A stretch of 64,000 nucleotides of DNA, taken from the NCBI GenBank assembly GCA_032622095.1, contig CP136068.1, positions 48,354,443 through 48,418,442 of the forward strand, read 5' to 3'. Position 1 is the stretch's first letter. Each line of letters opens with the position of its first letter. Origin of the DNA: Siphonodentalium dalli. Its lineage: Eukaryota; Mollusca; Scaphopoda; Gadilida; Siphonodentaliidae. The translations under genes and the position numbers were made by a program. Of the stretch, positions 11,381-22,269 are shown piece by piece. The notes under the pieces are model-generated. The model was not told the origin of the DNA, did not search any database, and saw only the letters and a list, made by a program, of their open reading frames with translations.

Positions 11381-11830
11381 TTTCATTGCGTAACATGCGT
11401 GAAAATTAAATTTATATCTCTGTTCCTCATTCCTGTTACTCGGAATTTTGTTCGTGTTTGGCACATTTCTTATTCACCGTTCGACGTTCCCGCCAATTAT
11501 ACGCTTAGTTCTCAAAAGTAGTGTTTAAATGATGCAATATTAAAGAAGGGAAGAGGCTCTGCTTTCGAATGATGTGTAACATGTATTGTTTCAATGTGTG
11601 AAAATTAAGTTGATATCTCTGTTCCGCATTCCTGTTACTCGGAAAAATTTACGTTTTTAGCAAATTTCCGATTCTTTCGAATGATGTATAATATGGATTG
11701 TTTCATAGCGTAAAACGCGAGAAATATGGGCTTATATATCTGTTCCTCATTCCTGTTACTCGAAATAGTCAATCTGTTACTCGGAAGTGGTTCCTGTTCC
11801 TCGTTCCGTTCCTGCTACTCGAAATAGTCC
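11381..11830. repeat. Diverged tandem repeat
   Basis: Three related segments (from about 11380, 11580 and 11700) share 'tttcat.gcgtaa', 'gaaaat', 'tatatctctgttcctcattc' and 'ctgttactcgga'. The spacing is irregular (about 120-200 bp), and the array ends in extra short copies of 'cctgttactcgaaatagtc'. Confidence 0.7.
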
Positions 11831-12286
11831 ATCCTTGACAATTCCGAGTCATTACTGACTAAACTGAGGTGCTTGAAATTTATGTATGTGCTTTTGATGT
11901 GACATACTCCTCATACTCCTCAAAACATCATATTTAGTTTAGCGTCTAAAGCCTAGGTGTCGTTAATTGGTCCTCCACATTTTATTATCGATCAGGTTTC
12001 TTGGTAAGTATAAACACCTTTGTGGACAACGTCAATATATACTCGTCTTATGTTTTCTCGAGTTTGAATTTACCCGTTCTTACTGATAGCGTTGTATATT
12101 AAATAATTAATTATGATCAAAGTTTCTGAGTAGCAGCCGCACTTGTCTGGTGACGACTAATAGATCGAACCATTAGTGAACAACGGCCATTGATCACATG
12201 TATCGCGCGTCTTCACACCGAGTAATCGATCGGGGGGTTTGTTGGACGCTTGGAGGATTCGCACTTTGGTGCAAGTTTTTTATTAA

Positions 12287-12520
12287 CCCTTTCATAACGG
12301 GAGATGCGATAGTGCATCATTAAATATCCGCTGCCAGAGTGGTACCTCATATATTCGAGTCTCCCATAGCGAGCCTCGCATATATAATATAATGCACTGG
12401 CTTACAATGTAAAGGTTAATAGTGTAATGTATTTTCTTATATATGCGAGGATCTCTATGTGAGTGAATGTAATGTCATTGAATGTTCGCAACATTTCAGG
12501 AAGCTCCAGTCATGAAAGGG
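12287..12520. mobile_element. piggyBac-like MITE
   Basis: The element has 17-bp ends, CCCTTTCATAACGGGAG on the left and the inverse of CCCTTTCATGACTGGAG on the right (15 of 17 identical). TTAA flanks it at 12283-12286 and 12521-12524. CCCTTT ends at TTAA sites are typical of piggyBac-derived non-autonomous elements. The 234 bp have no coding capacity. Confidence 0.85.
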
Positions 12521-12859
12521 TTAAAATACAAAGAGGGTCACTGATTGGTAATAGACAGGTAAATGCTAATACATGTAGTTGCTCGTTTCCTAGTGCAGAG
12601 ACACTTCTCACACAGGTATAGGCAATCGAATATGTGTAGAATATGGCCCAGGGTTTGTAGATATCCTGTTCTAGTCGTTGTCTTTTTGTTTAAATTTTAC
12701 AGTCGACATGGATGGCATTATCGTCAATAGAAGATGAGTGTCACATTCTTCCAGGTCATATATTGACTGTGTACTCACTGATCAAGTTGTGTTGATTCAC
12801 TGAGTTGACCCGGGTTGCCTTCTGTTTACATTTTATATTTGGCAATTATGTCTTATCAA

Positions 12860-13440
12860 TGTCGGTGCCGCGACCCCGCCCTAACTCGGATGGTGCAACT
12901 TTGGCATCTTGAAGCCCCACCAGTAGATTCCTCGTGTCATGTAAATGTCTGATATAAATTTAGAGAAAATCTCTTAACTAACACGGATTTATCAATTATG
13001 GTGTCTCCATGCAGCTCAACACACCAACGTCAATCAGGGCCGCTAATTCACATCATATATTTATCGAAAATGGCAGCAAGATGTCGCACATCGCAGTAAG
13101 CACTCATTTTATGCTTGACATATTTAAATAAGTTATGCTGATTCACTATATTTACAAAGAGTTTTCCTTTAAAAAGTACCCCCGAACATGATATATGGTT
13201 CAGTATTCTATTGGCAATTTTGATTTTATCAAAATTGGTACCGTGACCCGCCCTAACTCAGAGGGTGCACCATTGGCATCTTCAAACCACATCAGCAGAT
13301 ACTTTGTATCACGTAAATGACTAATATAAATTTTGATGAATTTTCGTAGCCAACACGGCTTTATAAATTCTCGTGTCCCTTGCGCCCCATCCCCAATGTC
13401 ATCAGGGCCGGAAATGTACGTCTTAAATTGATCGAAAAAA
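12860..13440 (+). repeat. Two diverged copies of a ~200-bp repeat
   Basis: The segments at ~12862-13060 and ~13240-13425 share, in order, 'ggt(g/a)ccg..gacc.cgccctaactc', 'ggtgca.c.ttggcatctt', 'tcacgtaaatg.ct.atataaatttt' and 'atcagggccg'. They are old direct copies. No coding frame is seen. Confidence 0.65.
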
Positions 13441-13589
13441 AATAAAGCAAAAATATAAAAGTATCAGTTTATGCTAGGTGAATATGAATGTCATGATTCG
13501 CGTCCCAATATACTTATGACTGTTGGGAAGATATAAGAGTTAAATTGACTTATATTGGTCACCAGTTTGCGAAGTAAAACGAATCTGTC

Positions 13590-14070
13590 TCGTTTTTGGA
13601 GGGTCGCTGGCAACATTATTTTCAACGAAAATCGGAACACATTGACGGTTCCCATCTAGATGTCACCCCGATGTCAATATGAAGTTTGGTGATGATAGGA
13701 TGAGGGATGTGGTCTGTAGGGTTTGTCAAACATTTTAGTCAAGCAAAGAATAAAATCCAAGATTGCTGTGTTGCGTCGAATTTTTTTTCATATTCGTCAA
13801 CTCTCATCTAGAGTTACCTAAACCTGCCTGTAATTTTTAAAGACAATTATGCAATAAATTTATGGTGTGCTGATGGATACAAATTAAAAAAATTCAAGAT
13901 GGCTGCTGGCGACCATGTTTTTAACGAATATCGGAGAGAAAATGATAGGCCCCATCCAGAAGTCACACCGAAGATACGTATGAAGTTTTGTGACGATGAG
14001 AGATGTGACATGTAGGGCGTGCTAACGGACATTGTTGACAGACGCACGGGTAAACCCCTCAGCAGGTTGT
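13590..14070 (+). repeat. Dispersed repeat family, two diverged copies
   Basis: Two copies (about 13600-13770 and 13885-14060) share 'cccatctagaggtcaccccgaag'-like, 'atgaagttt.gtgatgat' and 'gatgtggtctgtaggg' phrases. A further copy pair lies at about 36600-36840. This is an interspersed family of unknown class. Confidence 0.65.
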
Positions 14071-15036
14071 CGAGTAAATGCAAGGACAGTATGGCCTAAA
14101 ACTTGGTCCAACTTTGCGTGGTTTTAGACAGTTTTGTTTAAACGTTTCAAAGGCCCATAACAACAGTTAATATGGCATTTGATACAAATGCTTGATGGCT
14201 TAAGCTCGTAAACCCAAAATAGCTCCCAAACCATGTACATACCAAAGTCGAAACCACATATATCGGTTTCGTAGGCGAAAACGGACACATGAAGGGTGGA
14301 TGCCAACCCACGGCAATTGCTCAATCAGGTCTTCGTCAAGTTAAGCTAAAAATGCACCAAAAATGCTCGAATCCTCGTTGGCAGATCAATGAATCACCCT
14401 TGCGCCCAACGAATCCCGCGATCGATTACGGCGTGTGTTCCAAAGTAACAGAATGACAACCGTCTAATATGTACACTGTATACCGGAGATTGCGTTGATC
14501 AGGAATTAATTTTACCACTTATAATTGTGTGCTGTAATTATGACAAAACTTTGCCGAAAAACACAACAATAGCAACATTTGAAAGACTAAACAAAGCAAT
14601 TCAAACATCAAAAACCACAACAGAAAAGTATTCATATATCAGGCATATATATTCAAAATTCACGAGCGTTGTCGAAAGTTTTTTTTTATGATGAGTGTGT
14701 TGTCGAGGACATGTTTTGCGTTTCCTTTGGTGAATATCCTACCATTCTTGTGATACTGATTCACGAAATGAATTTACTTAGGAAAATTGGAATCAAATAA
14801 GTCTTTCAACTATAACATTTCATGAACTGCACACAGAGCCAGTTAGTGATTGTTAATAAGAGTCATACGTTCTTAATCGTTGCCACGATTTTACAGCAAA
14901 GTATAACGAAGAAATAAATCATGGTTCAGACTATGCTCGAACAGCTGAAGCGACACCATAAACCAAACCAAACCAAACTATACTACACTAGTTGAATAAG
15001 TGTCGCATTCACAATCATGTTGATTTGATTTTTCAG

Positions 15037-15258
15037 TCCAATGTCCTGTTTGGCAGGGATATATGTCTCAGAATATTTCTGGGAAGATTTTCTGCTGGAA
15101 GTTTTACTCCGATAAGTCAACTCACACTGAGGCGGAAAGCACGTGCACTCTTGATGGCGGCCATCTCATTTACGTGCCCGACAGCGTTACGCATCAACTT
15201 ATAGCGAGCCAACTCACAACTTTGAACGTGCTACCCGCTTCACCAAATTGGAAAGATC
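15037..15258 (+). CDS. C-type lectin domain gene, exon encoding the N-terminal half
   Basis: This is an internal exon bounded by a pyrimidine-rich acceptor (TTTGATTTTTCAG ending 15036) and a GTGAGT donor at 15259. Its 222 nt encode 73 whole residues between two phase-1 introns. It begins QCPVWQGYMSQN and continues KIFCWKFYSDK, THTEAESTCTLDGGHLIYVP and HQLIASQLTTL. This is the classic first half of a CTLD: the CP.W start, the FCWKF strand, the AE..C helix with GGHL, and the following helix. Extracellular carbohydrate or protein recognition is the family role. The ligand cannot be predicted. The exon ends just where the WIG-like strand should start, and the exon at 30216 supplies exactly that with the same splice phase. 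Upstream exons (signal peptide or membrane anchor) were not found with confidence. Confidence 0.85.
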
Positions 15259-15311
15259 GTGAGTATACAGTATCACACTGGGTGAAGTGGTCATGTTATT
15301 GTGATATGGGC

Positions 15312-15746
15312 CGGATTCGTCATCTCAGGTTTAAACCTGGTCTACGTAAGCCTCTAGGTTTAAACCGCAGTGAGTCGGCTAAATATGTGGTTTAAACCCG
15401 AGACTGCAGGTCTGAGTGACGCATTCGTCATCTCTGGTTTAAACCTGGTCCAGACCAGTGGTTTAGCAATAGTGTCTCTGTATCATCGAGATAATTAATT
15501 GTACTTTCCTAATGCGGACCGACTCGTTTTGTTGCTTGCGAAAATCAATAATTACGACAGCGAGCATATTTTGATTGGAAATGTATAAGCGAGAAGCACT
15601 CACACCTACAAAGCGTGTGAGAATAAGTTTTTGTCAATTTCGAAATTTTGTTGCGTTTTATCAGCTTAAACCGGCAACTAAACCATCTAATTCGGCGGTC
15701 CAGCTAAACCAGCTTTACCAAGGGTAAACTTGAGATGACGAATCCG
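15312..15746. mobile_element. Inverted-repeat MITE rich in GTTTAAAC
   Basis: The ends are CGGATTCGTCATCTCAGG (left) and the inverse of CGGATTCGTCATCTCAAG (right). Internal 'ggtttaaacc' palindromes repeat several times, and a second left-end-like copy lies at ~15424-15450. It belongs to the same family as the larger element at 27474-29537. No target duplication is evident. Confidence 0.7.
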
Positions 15747-15749
15747 TCT

Positions 15750-17455
15750 TTTCTTCATCGCGGTTTAGAATTGTCAAACAATAAGCCTTATTACTGGTTC
15801 GCGATTTTCAAGATGGCCGATGGTTCCATATGGTCCGATTCCTAGCTTTTTATCCAACCCACCGGTAAAAGCCGATAAAAGGTCAAAGTTGAGAAGTAGC
15901 ATCCATTTGTAAACATTCGACAGCTGAGTGCGATAATTTTTTATCAACATTTTATGGCTTAATTTCATTTATTCTGAGTGCAGCTACGTGTTTAAGAATT
16001 GTTTTGTGGCCATATCATCTATAGAGTTAGGATCTGGTGACGATGCAGACATTCAGACGCCCTTTTTTGTCAACGAACTTCCCATATATTACTGATAAAT
16101 AGCGAGTTCTTGCGTTAAAAAAATAACTCAAAAACATATGTGATACATCCAATCCATCTACTGTGCGAAACCTACGTGTTGTATGTATCCAGGGTGAGTG
16201 TTTAATTAGTTTATGAAGTTCTCGCACCTGCGACTCGGTAACGGCCTGTTGCCATTTTATTTTGGGAATTCCCAGACTGGAGTCATATGCTAAAAATAGA
16301 TGCTACTTGTTAACTTTGACCTCCGGAGACCAAATGGCGGATTCACCGCGAGTAAGTGATATCACTTATTAGTCAAAGGGTTGAGCTGTAAATCTCGAGT
16401 GATGGCGTGGCTATGTGGCAACCGCCGACTGGTGCTATGTAACAGTTGATTCATTCGCACATGAGCTTTGCTCATATATGGACATGTTCCTTCAATATCA
16501 TTTTTACAACTATCTTGTAGCTTTTTTTTGGCTTGTGATAATCACAAATACTGGTGTTTTATACGAATTTATTTGAACGGTTCAACGTTTTAATTTTTAT
16601 ACCAAGAACGATGCCAGTGCATGACCAGATATGTTATAAACATAGTTTGCAATCCTAACCTTATATTGCTATATGAGTCAAATTTGATAACTTATTTTGA
16701 TGTAGATCATGTCATAACGCTCTACTCTAGCTACGCCCATAACTTCCCATAATATTCCACCAGTTCAATACCTCGCAACTGTTTGATATTCTGCATGACG
16801 GGAACGTTATTACATTGAAAAAAGCAACGCATGTAATATATTTCTTTATTAAAATGTGCCCCTCTGCATGGTTGCCCACTTCCGACAGTTCTGATGCCGC
16901 TTCTTGTGTGCACTTATAAGCAAATTGCCTTTACTTGAATAAGCTGTTGGTTCATGATTGACTCGATAATGGAGCCTTTATTCAGCGTCAGAGGCTCATG
17001 TGGGCCATTTGTGTGATAAGGGCCTGCGACACCTTTGCGAACATTTTGATCATTTGAATAGTTTAATTTAAAAAAACATTTAATTAAATTTAAAACTTTC
17101 AAAATCTAACGCTGTTATATCATCCGAGTCACCACACCTAATTTGGTTTAAGTCGGTCCAGTGGAATGGGAGAACAGTTGCGATTAGACATGCAGATAGA
17201 CAGCTCCTATACCCTTCAATATATACAGATATACATATAAATACGCCCAAATGTTGTCTTTGCGGGTAAAGCACCTTGTAGGAAATGTATCACGAACAAA
17301 GTGATGAACAGCGCGTTAAACTCGTGTTGAGCGACATTCCCTTTGGCAGATTCATTTAAACCAGAATGTTCCCACCTTAGCTATTGTGCTATCTAATTGG
17401 TGCGTGCGTCATATAACAAAATAATCATATTAAGCCTGCTATCTGACTACTGACC
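15750..17455. other. Intronic stretch without recognised genes
   Basis: Only short unrelated open frames occur (for example 16027-16227 and 16914-17102, minus strand), none with a recognisable motif. Confidence 0.5.
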
Positions 17456-17459
17456 TTGA

Positions 17460-17560
17460 GCCCCGGTATAGCCAAGTCAGTAAAACGCATGGATCGTCGG
17501 TCATAAGTTGGTAACCGCTGTCGATCCGGGATCTCGTCCTTGTATATACGCAGGACGAGT
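17460..17560 (+). repeat. Possible decayed tRNA-derived SINE head
   Basis: TAGCCAAGTCAG resembles an internal A box. About 55 nt downstream, TGTCGATCCGGG weakly resembles a B box. No cloverleaf is supported. Low certainty. Confidence 0.3.
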
Positions 17561-18028
17561 AGCTTGGATTGTTTTATTATATGGGTGTGTTAGTTACTGA
17601 CCGGGAATCGGTACTTTATACATGCGGTGTGCGTCTTTCCTTCGCCACTAAACTGACAGCGTATTGATGCTAATTATGTCCATCATTCATGATGATGGTT
17701 TCTGAATAAGACCACGTATAAAACCCCAACTCCTAATAACCAACTGGCAAACCATTATATGAGATCGGCTTGTTCTGTCACACAACAGCATACATACTCT
17801 GCATATGCATAGATCAGATGTGTTGAAATATAAAACCCAACATCATACTTGTGCATATATACATACAAACATTGTAAATGCATACGTAAAATTAATGTAC
17901 ATGTGGCCCATAATATATACTGAACAGTTTCGTGTATTTGTTTGTATATATCGAATATAACATATCCCGCAAGTGGGATTATGAATATGCCCGGTTAAGT
18001 GATACATGTTTATCTGTATATATATACA

Positions 18029-19647
18029 CTAGCTGGGTACCCGTCCTGACGGGGAGAGTCGTTGTGTTGTTTTTTTACACCAACACCCAAAAATCGTGGA
18101 AATCGGCCCAGCGGATACCGAGATACAGGTTCAAGGTCATTTGAAAGGTCAAGGTAACGCTGGGTGGGACGAAATTTATTGGCATCCCCATCTACACCAA
18201 CACCCCAAAAATGGTGGAAATCGGCCTAGCGGATACCGAGATACATGTGCAAGGTCATTTGAAAGGTCAAGGTCACGTCGCTACCCTTTGAAAATGTTTG
18301 GCTACCCGAACTGTCGCTACCTACGAAATTTCATCCCGATCGTCCCATCGGATCCTGAGATAGATAGTCAAGGTCGTTCAAGGTCAAGGTCACGCCGCGC
18401 GGGCATCTCGGTGGGACGAAATTTATTGGCATCCCCATCTACACCAACACCCCAAAAATGGTGGAAATCGGCCCAGTGGATACCGAGATACCATGTGTAT
18501 CAAATTTCGTCCGTAGAAATCCGCCAGTTTTACCCAATTCTACTCAAGTCGATAAACGCTCTTTGATAGCGACGCCTCATATACACACGCTCATTAATTA
18601 TCAAGCTTCAAAAGAATCGAGTTAAGCAATTTTGATGTAAATAAACCAAACGTGTAGCCAAAAAACAGCTAAGATCTGTTACACGGATTTAACCAAAATT
18701 TCGGCCATTCTGGAAGCCATCTCAGCTAAATGGATTTGATCGACTTTTACCCGAGTGCAGATTCGAGAGCTAGACAATCATGAATTCGCTCCACTTTTTT
18801 TTTTTTTTAGAACCCGGGCATATCGGCTGGAGCACCCCGAAAGAGGTGACCCACCCTTACGAGATGGTCAAATTGCCTGTCGGTGTCAGTCCCCGCTAAA
18901 GCGGAAGTCCGTCAGTCAGTCACGACCACTCGTCCTCCTCGGGCTGCGAACCCACACCGTGGAAGTCCCGTCCGATGGGGTGACCATCGTCGGGGACGTA
19001 TCTCACAGCACGGGCTCGAGCCAAAAAGCCGAGAAGCGATCGAATGATCGCCATCCCTATGGTCCGGAACCCCAGCCAAATGGAGTGGTGGATGAGAATC
19101 GAGGCTCTTGGATGAGATTCCAGACCATAACGATGATGATATTTAGCGAACTTTTACCCGGCACCTAACTCTAAACGACTTCGCACTAAGTGAGGTGTGG
19201 AAAATAATAGCATAAAAATATAAATGTATCCTAAATAGACTTAAGAATATCAGCTGTAACAAAAATGTATATATCATAAATGTAAATGCTATATTTTGGG
19301 ACGGAGCCGGGAAATGCCGTATTTTCACTCAAGTAGATACACGATTCTTAATAGCCTGCAAATTGACAATATATGTGTGTTACGTTCGACGACGTTGTGC
19401 TGTTTACGTCATGTGAATATAGAGTTGTCCTTCCTGCATCTGGTCACACAATCACGCCGTGCCAAGGACTCTAGCACTGGGGAGTGGTCAAGGTCACACC
19501 GCGCGGGCAAATGGATGGGCCTATGTTAGTCATCGGTGATACTACGTAGCCGTACCAAGTTTCGTCGAAATCGATTCGGCCGTTTTCGAGTCCATCGCGG
19601 CCACACAGACACACAGACACACAAACTTTCCTCAAATATATATTAGA
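18029..19647 (+). repeat. CTAGCTGGGTACCCGTC repeat element, long copy with internal insert
   Basis: It starts CTAGCTGGGTACCCGTCCTG. It contains several sub-repeats of 'ccaaaaatggtggaaatcgg' and 'ataccgagatac.ggttcaa', with AGGTCA-rich segments. It ends 'aaactttcctcaaatatata' plus TTAGA. That 3' tail (a 'tcgtcgaaatcg.ttc.gccgttttcg' phrase, ACAC repeats, then AT-rich sequence) resembles retroelement tails in invertebrates. About 0.9 kb in the middle (18560-19460), including a GC-rich stretch at 18815-19130, is absent from the adjacent short copy. The class is open. Confidence 0.7.
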
Positions 19648-20033
19648 CTAGCTGGGAACCCGTCCTGACGGGGAGAGTCGTGTTGTTGTTTTTTACACCA
19701 ACACCCCAAAAATGGTGGAAATCGGCCCAGCGGATACCGAGATACGGGTTCAAGGTCATTTGAAATGTCAAGGTCACGACGCACGGTCATCCGGGTGTGA
19801 CGAAATTGCTCGGCCCCTCAAACTGCCCCCACATACCAAATTTGGTTGAAATCGGCCCAGCTGGAGCCGAGATACAGGTTCAAGGTAAATGCCACGCCGC
19901 ACGGGTAAACGGATAAGCCCATTTTAGTCCTCGGGTCGAATTACGTGCCCGTACCAAGTTTCGTCGAAATCGGTTCAGCCGTTTTCGCGGCCACACACAC
20001 ACACAGACAAACTTTCCTCAAATATATAATAGA
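19648..20033 (+). repeat. CTAGCTGGGAACCCGTC repeat element, short copy
   Basis: This 386-bp copy lies head-to-tail directly after the long copy. It has the same start, the same 'aaaaatggtggaaatcgg' and AGGTCA phrases, and the same 'aaactttcctcaaatatata' end. It probably represents the basic unit. Confidence 0.8.
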
Positions 20034-20934
20034 TGATACCGATTTCCGTCAAAATTATAAATAACCATTTTCATGCCATATGATGATTCCAATAAAGTGG
20101 TTTAAATAGACGCCAAACTGGTGACGTTCCAGTCAGAGATGGGAGAACAGAGGGTACATAAGTTGATAACAATATTTGCAATTGATTTGCGCCTGCCATC
20201 CATTGATCCAGCTGGAGTCTCAACGCGTCATACCATTACTTGCATACTTTGAATCCGACATTTATAACACACAGCGTGCAATATATATATATACATGTAT
20301 ACGCATCTGGGACGAATTTGCGAACGTGTTGTATGCATGTGTATGTAGACTTCAAGATAAGGACAACAACAGCTCTAGGCTCGTCACCACGTATTCATAA
20401 TCGACAATATCGATTGGCAAGTGTTGCTTTTCATAGATCCATCAGGAAGAGAACTATTGCTGTTTTGTTACAAAACATTGAATGGAGTTCTCACCACGAC
20501 AACACAAAGGGTGCTTACTATCCACGACATACATGTTATATGTTTGGGATGTTGTTTATTACTCTTATGAGACTGGTGTCGTTTTGTTGTTGCTGAATTG
20601 GAGTGGGGACCAAAATTAGACTTTGGTTTATCAAACAAGTTCTATTGAAATTAACTTTCTATAGGATAGACCAGATGGCTTATCGAAGCTTTCCAGGTAT
20701 ATCTGGATAATGGCCATGTCTGCAATAGACTAGAACATTAAATCCTGAAATTTCCGAAACACAACGGCAATTCAAATTTCAAGCAGAATACAGATTTTAC
20801 GTCTTTTGCAAAGAAACTGGCTAATATTGACCACTTTTACACACTAATTGGTTCATCGTTCTAATGTCCGAACCAGAACTAAGAACTCACGAACTGTAGC
20901 ATCTTTGGCGAATATTGCACTGCATGCGCATCTT

Positions 20935-21277
20935 CATTTATATATATATCCTTTATTTCCTCCGTAAACGACGAGATTTTACAGCACAATTTAGATGCTT
21001 ACACACATGTAATGAACAAATGAACCAATACAAAAAATAAATAAATAGACAATAATATACAAGGTAAACAGATGAGCCTGCTACATATTAGTCGAGGAGG
21101 CAATCAAACATGCACACAACGAGACAGAGGCAGGCATGCTTTCGGACAGGCAGACATGCAGACAGTAGATTAGACAGACAGACACACACACATACAAACA
21201 GACATGCGTGTACGCAGTCGGGCGGGCAGACATATATGCATATACAGACAGACCGATCGACATCCATTAATCCATAT

Positions 21278-21316
<39 letters not shown>

Positions 21317-21400
21317 ACATATATATATATACGGGCAGACAGACAGGCAATCAGGCATACAAACGGATCTTAGAATACGATGTATGGTTATATAGACTTG
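20935..21400. repeat. Microsatellite-rich retroelement tail, second copy
   Basis: It starts TATATATATATCCTTTATTTCCTCCG, followed after ~160 bp by irregular ACAG/GCAG repeats and a long (TA)n tract at about 21290-21330. This is the same arrangement as 10570-11130. The Cys/Val-rich minus-strand frames are artefacts. Confidence 0.6.
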
Positions 21401-21542
21401 CGAGAGCGCATCACGCTCAGTGAGAGCTTCTGTTGAATCACACGAAATTAGGCAACACTATATTATGTACATTTCAGAGCATGAAAGAGGGTGTGTATAT
21501 TTGGTTTTCAGAAAATCCAACAGGCTTAACACTCTAATTCCA

Positions 21543-21750
21543 ATGTCAAGCGGTACGGATAGTTTAATATGTCAAGCGGTACGGATAGTTTAATATATCA
21601 AGCGGTACGGATAGTTTAATATGTCAAGCGGTACGGATAGTTTAATATGTCAAGCGGTACGGATAGTTTAATATGTCAAGGGGTACGGATAGTTTAATAT
21701 GTCAAGCGGTACGGATAGTTTAATATGTCAAGCGGTACGGATAGTTTAAT
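21543..21750 (+). repeat. 26-bp tandem array, 8 units
   Basis: Eight nearly identical units of tgtcaagcggtacggatagt plus ttaata stand head-to-tail. Only two substitutions are seen among the units: 'tatcaag' in unit 3 and 'aagggg' in unit 6. There are no spacers, so it is not a CRISPR. Confidence 0.95.
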
Positions 21751-22269
21751 TAACGGGTCATGTGAGTGATTTAGATTCGTACTTACAATGTTTTCTTGGT
21801 CAACCATCTGAATTATGCACGTTATGATATATTTCAATGCATAGGAAGTAATTTTGAGTTTGTATTATGTATAAATTAATTTGACCCTTCAACAGTTACT
21901 GGCAAAGATTGTAAAAGAGCTTAAGAAAACAATTGTCCTTTCCAAAGAATAATATATGCACTAACATCTAGCTGATTCAGTTCTCACATCCACATTTGAT
22001 CATCTGATTGACACTGTTAGATGCCAGTATCGTTTCCTTTAGTAACATGATATGATTGCGAATCTTGTTCACAACATCGTTACACTAACGGAATTCCACG
22101 GGATCAATATTTGGTGGTATCCAACGACATGCATTTTTCATAATGTGCACAACCCCTCAACACGTTGACACAACACTTCATTGGCAACGATGTAAGGCCT
22201 TAAGTATTGGTGCGGAAACATGATTTGCTGGAGATGTTTTATGTTTTCATGATTTGAACCTTGAACTTG

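Noticed and set aside
21543-21750. CRISPR array
   Set aside because: The 26-bp units are contiguous with no unique spacers, and the genome is eukaryotic.
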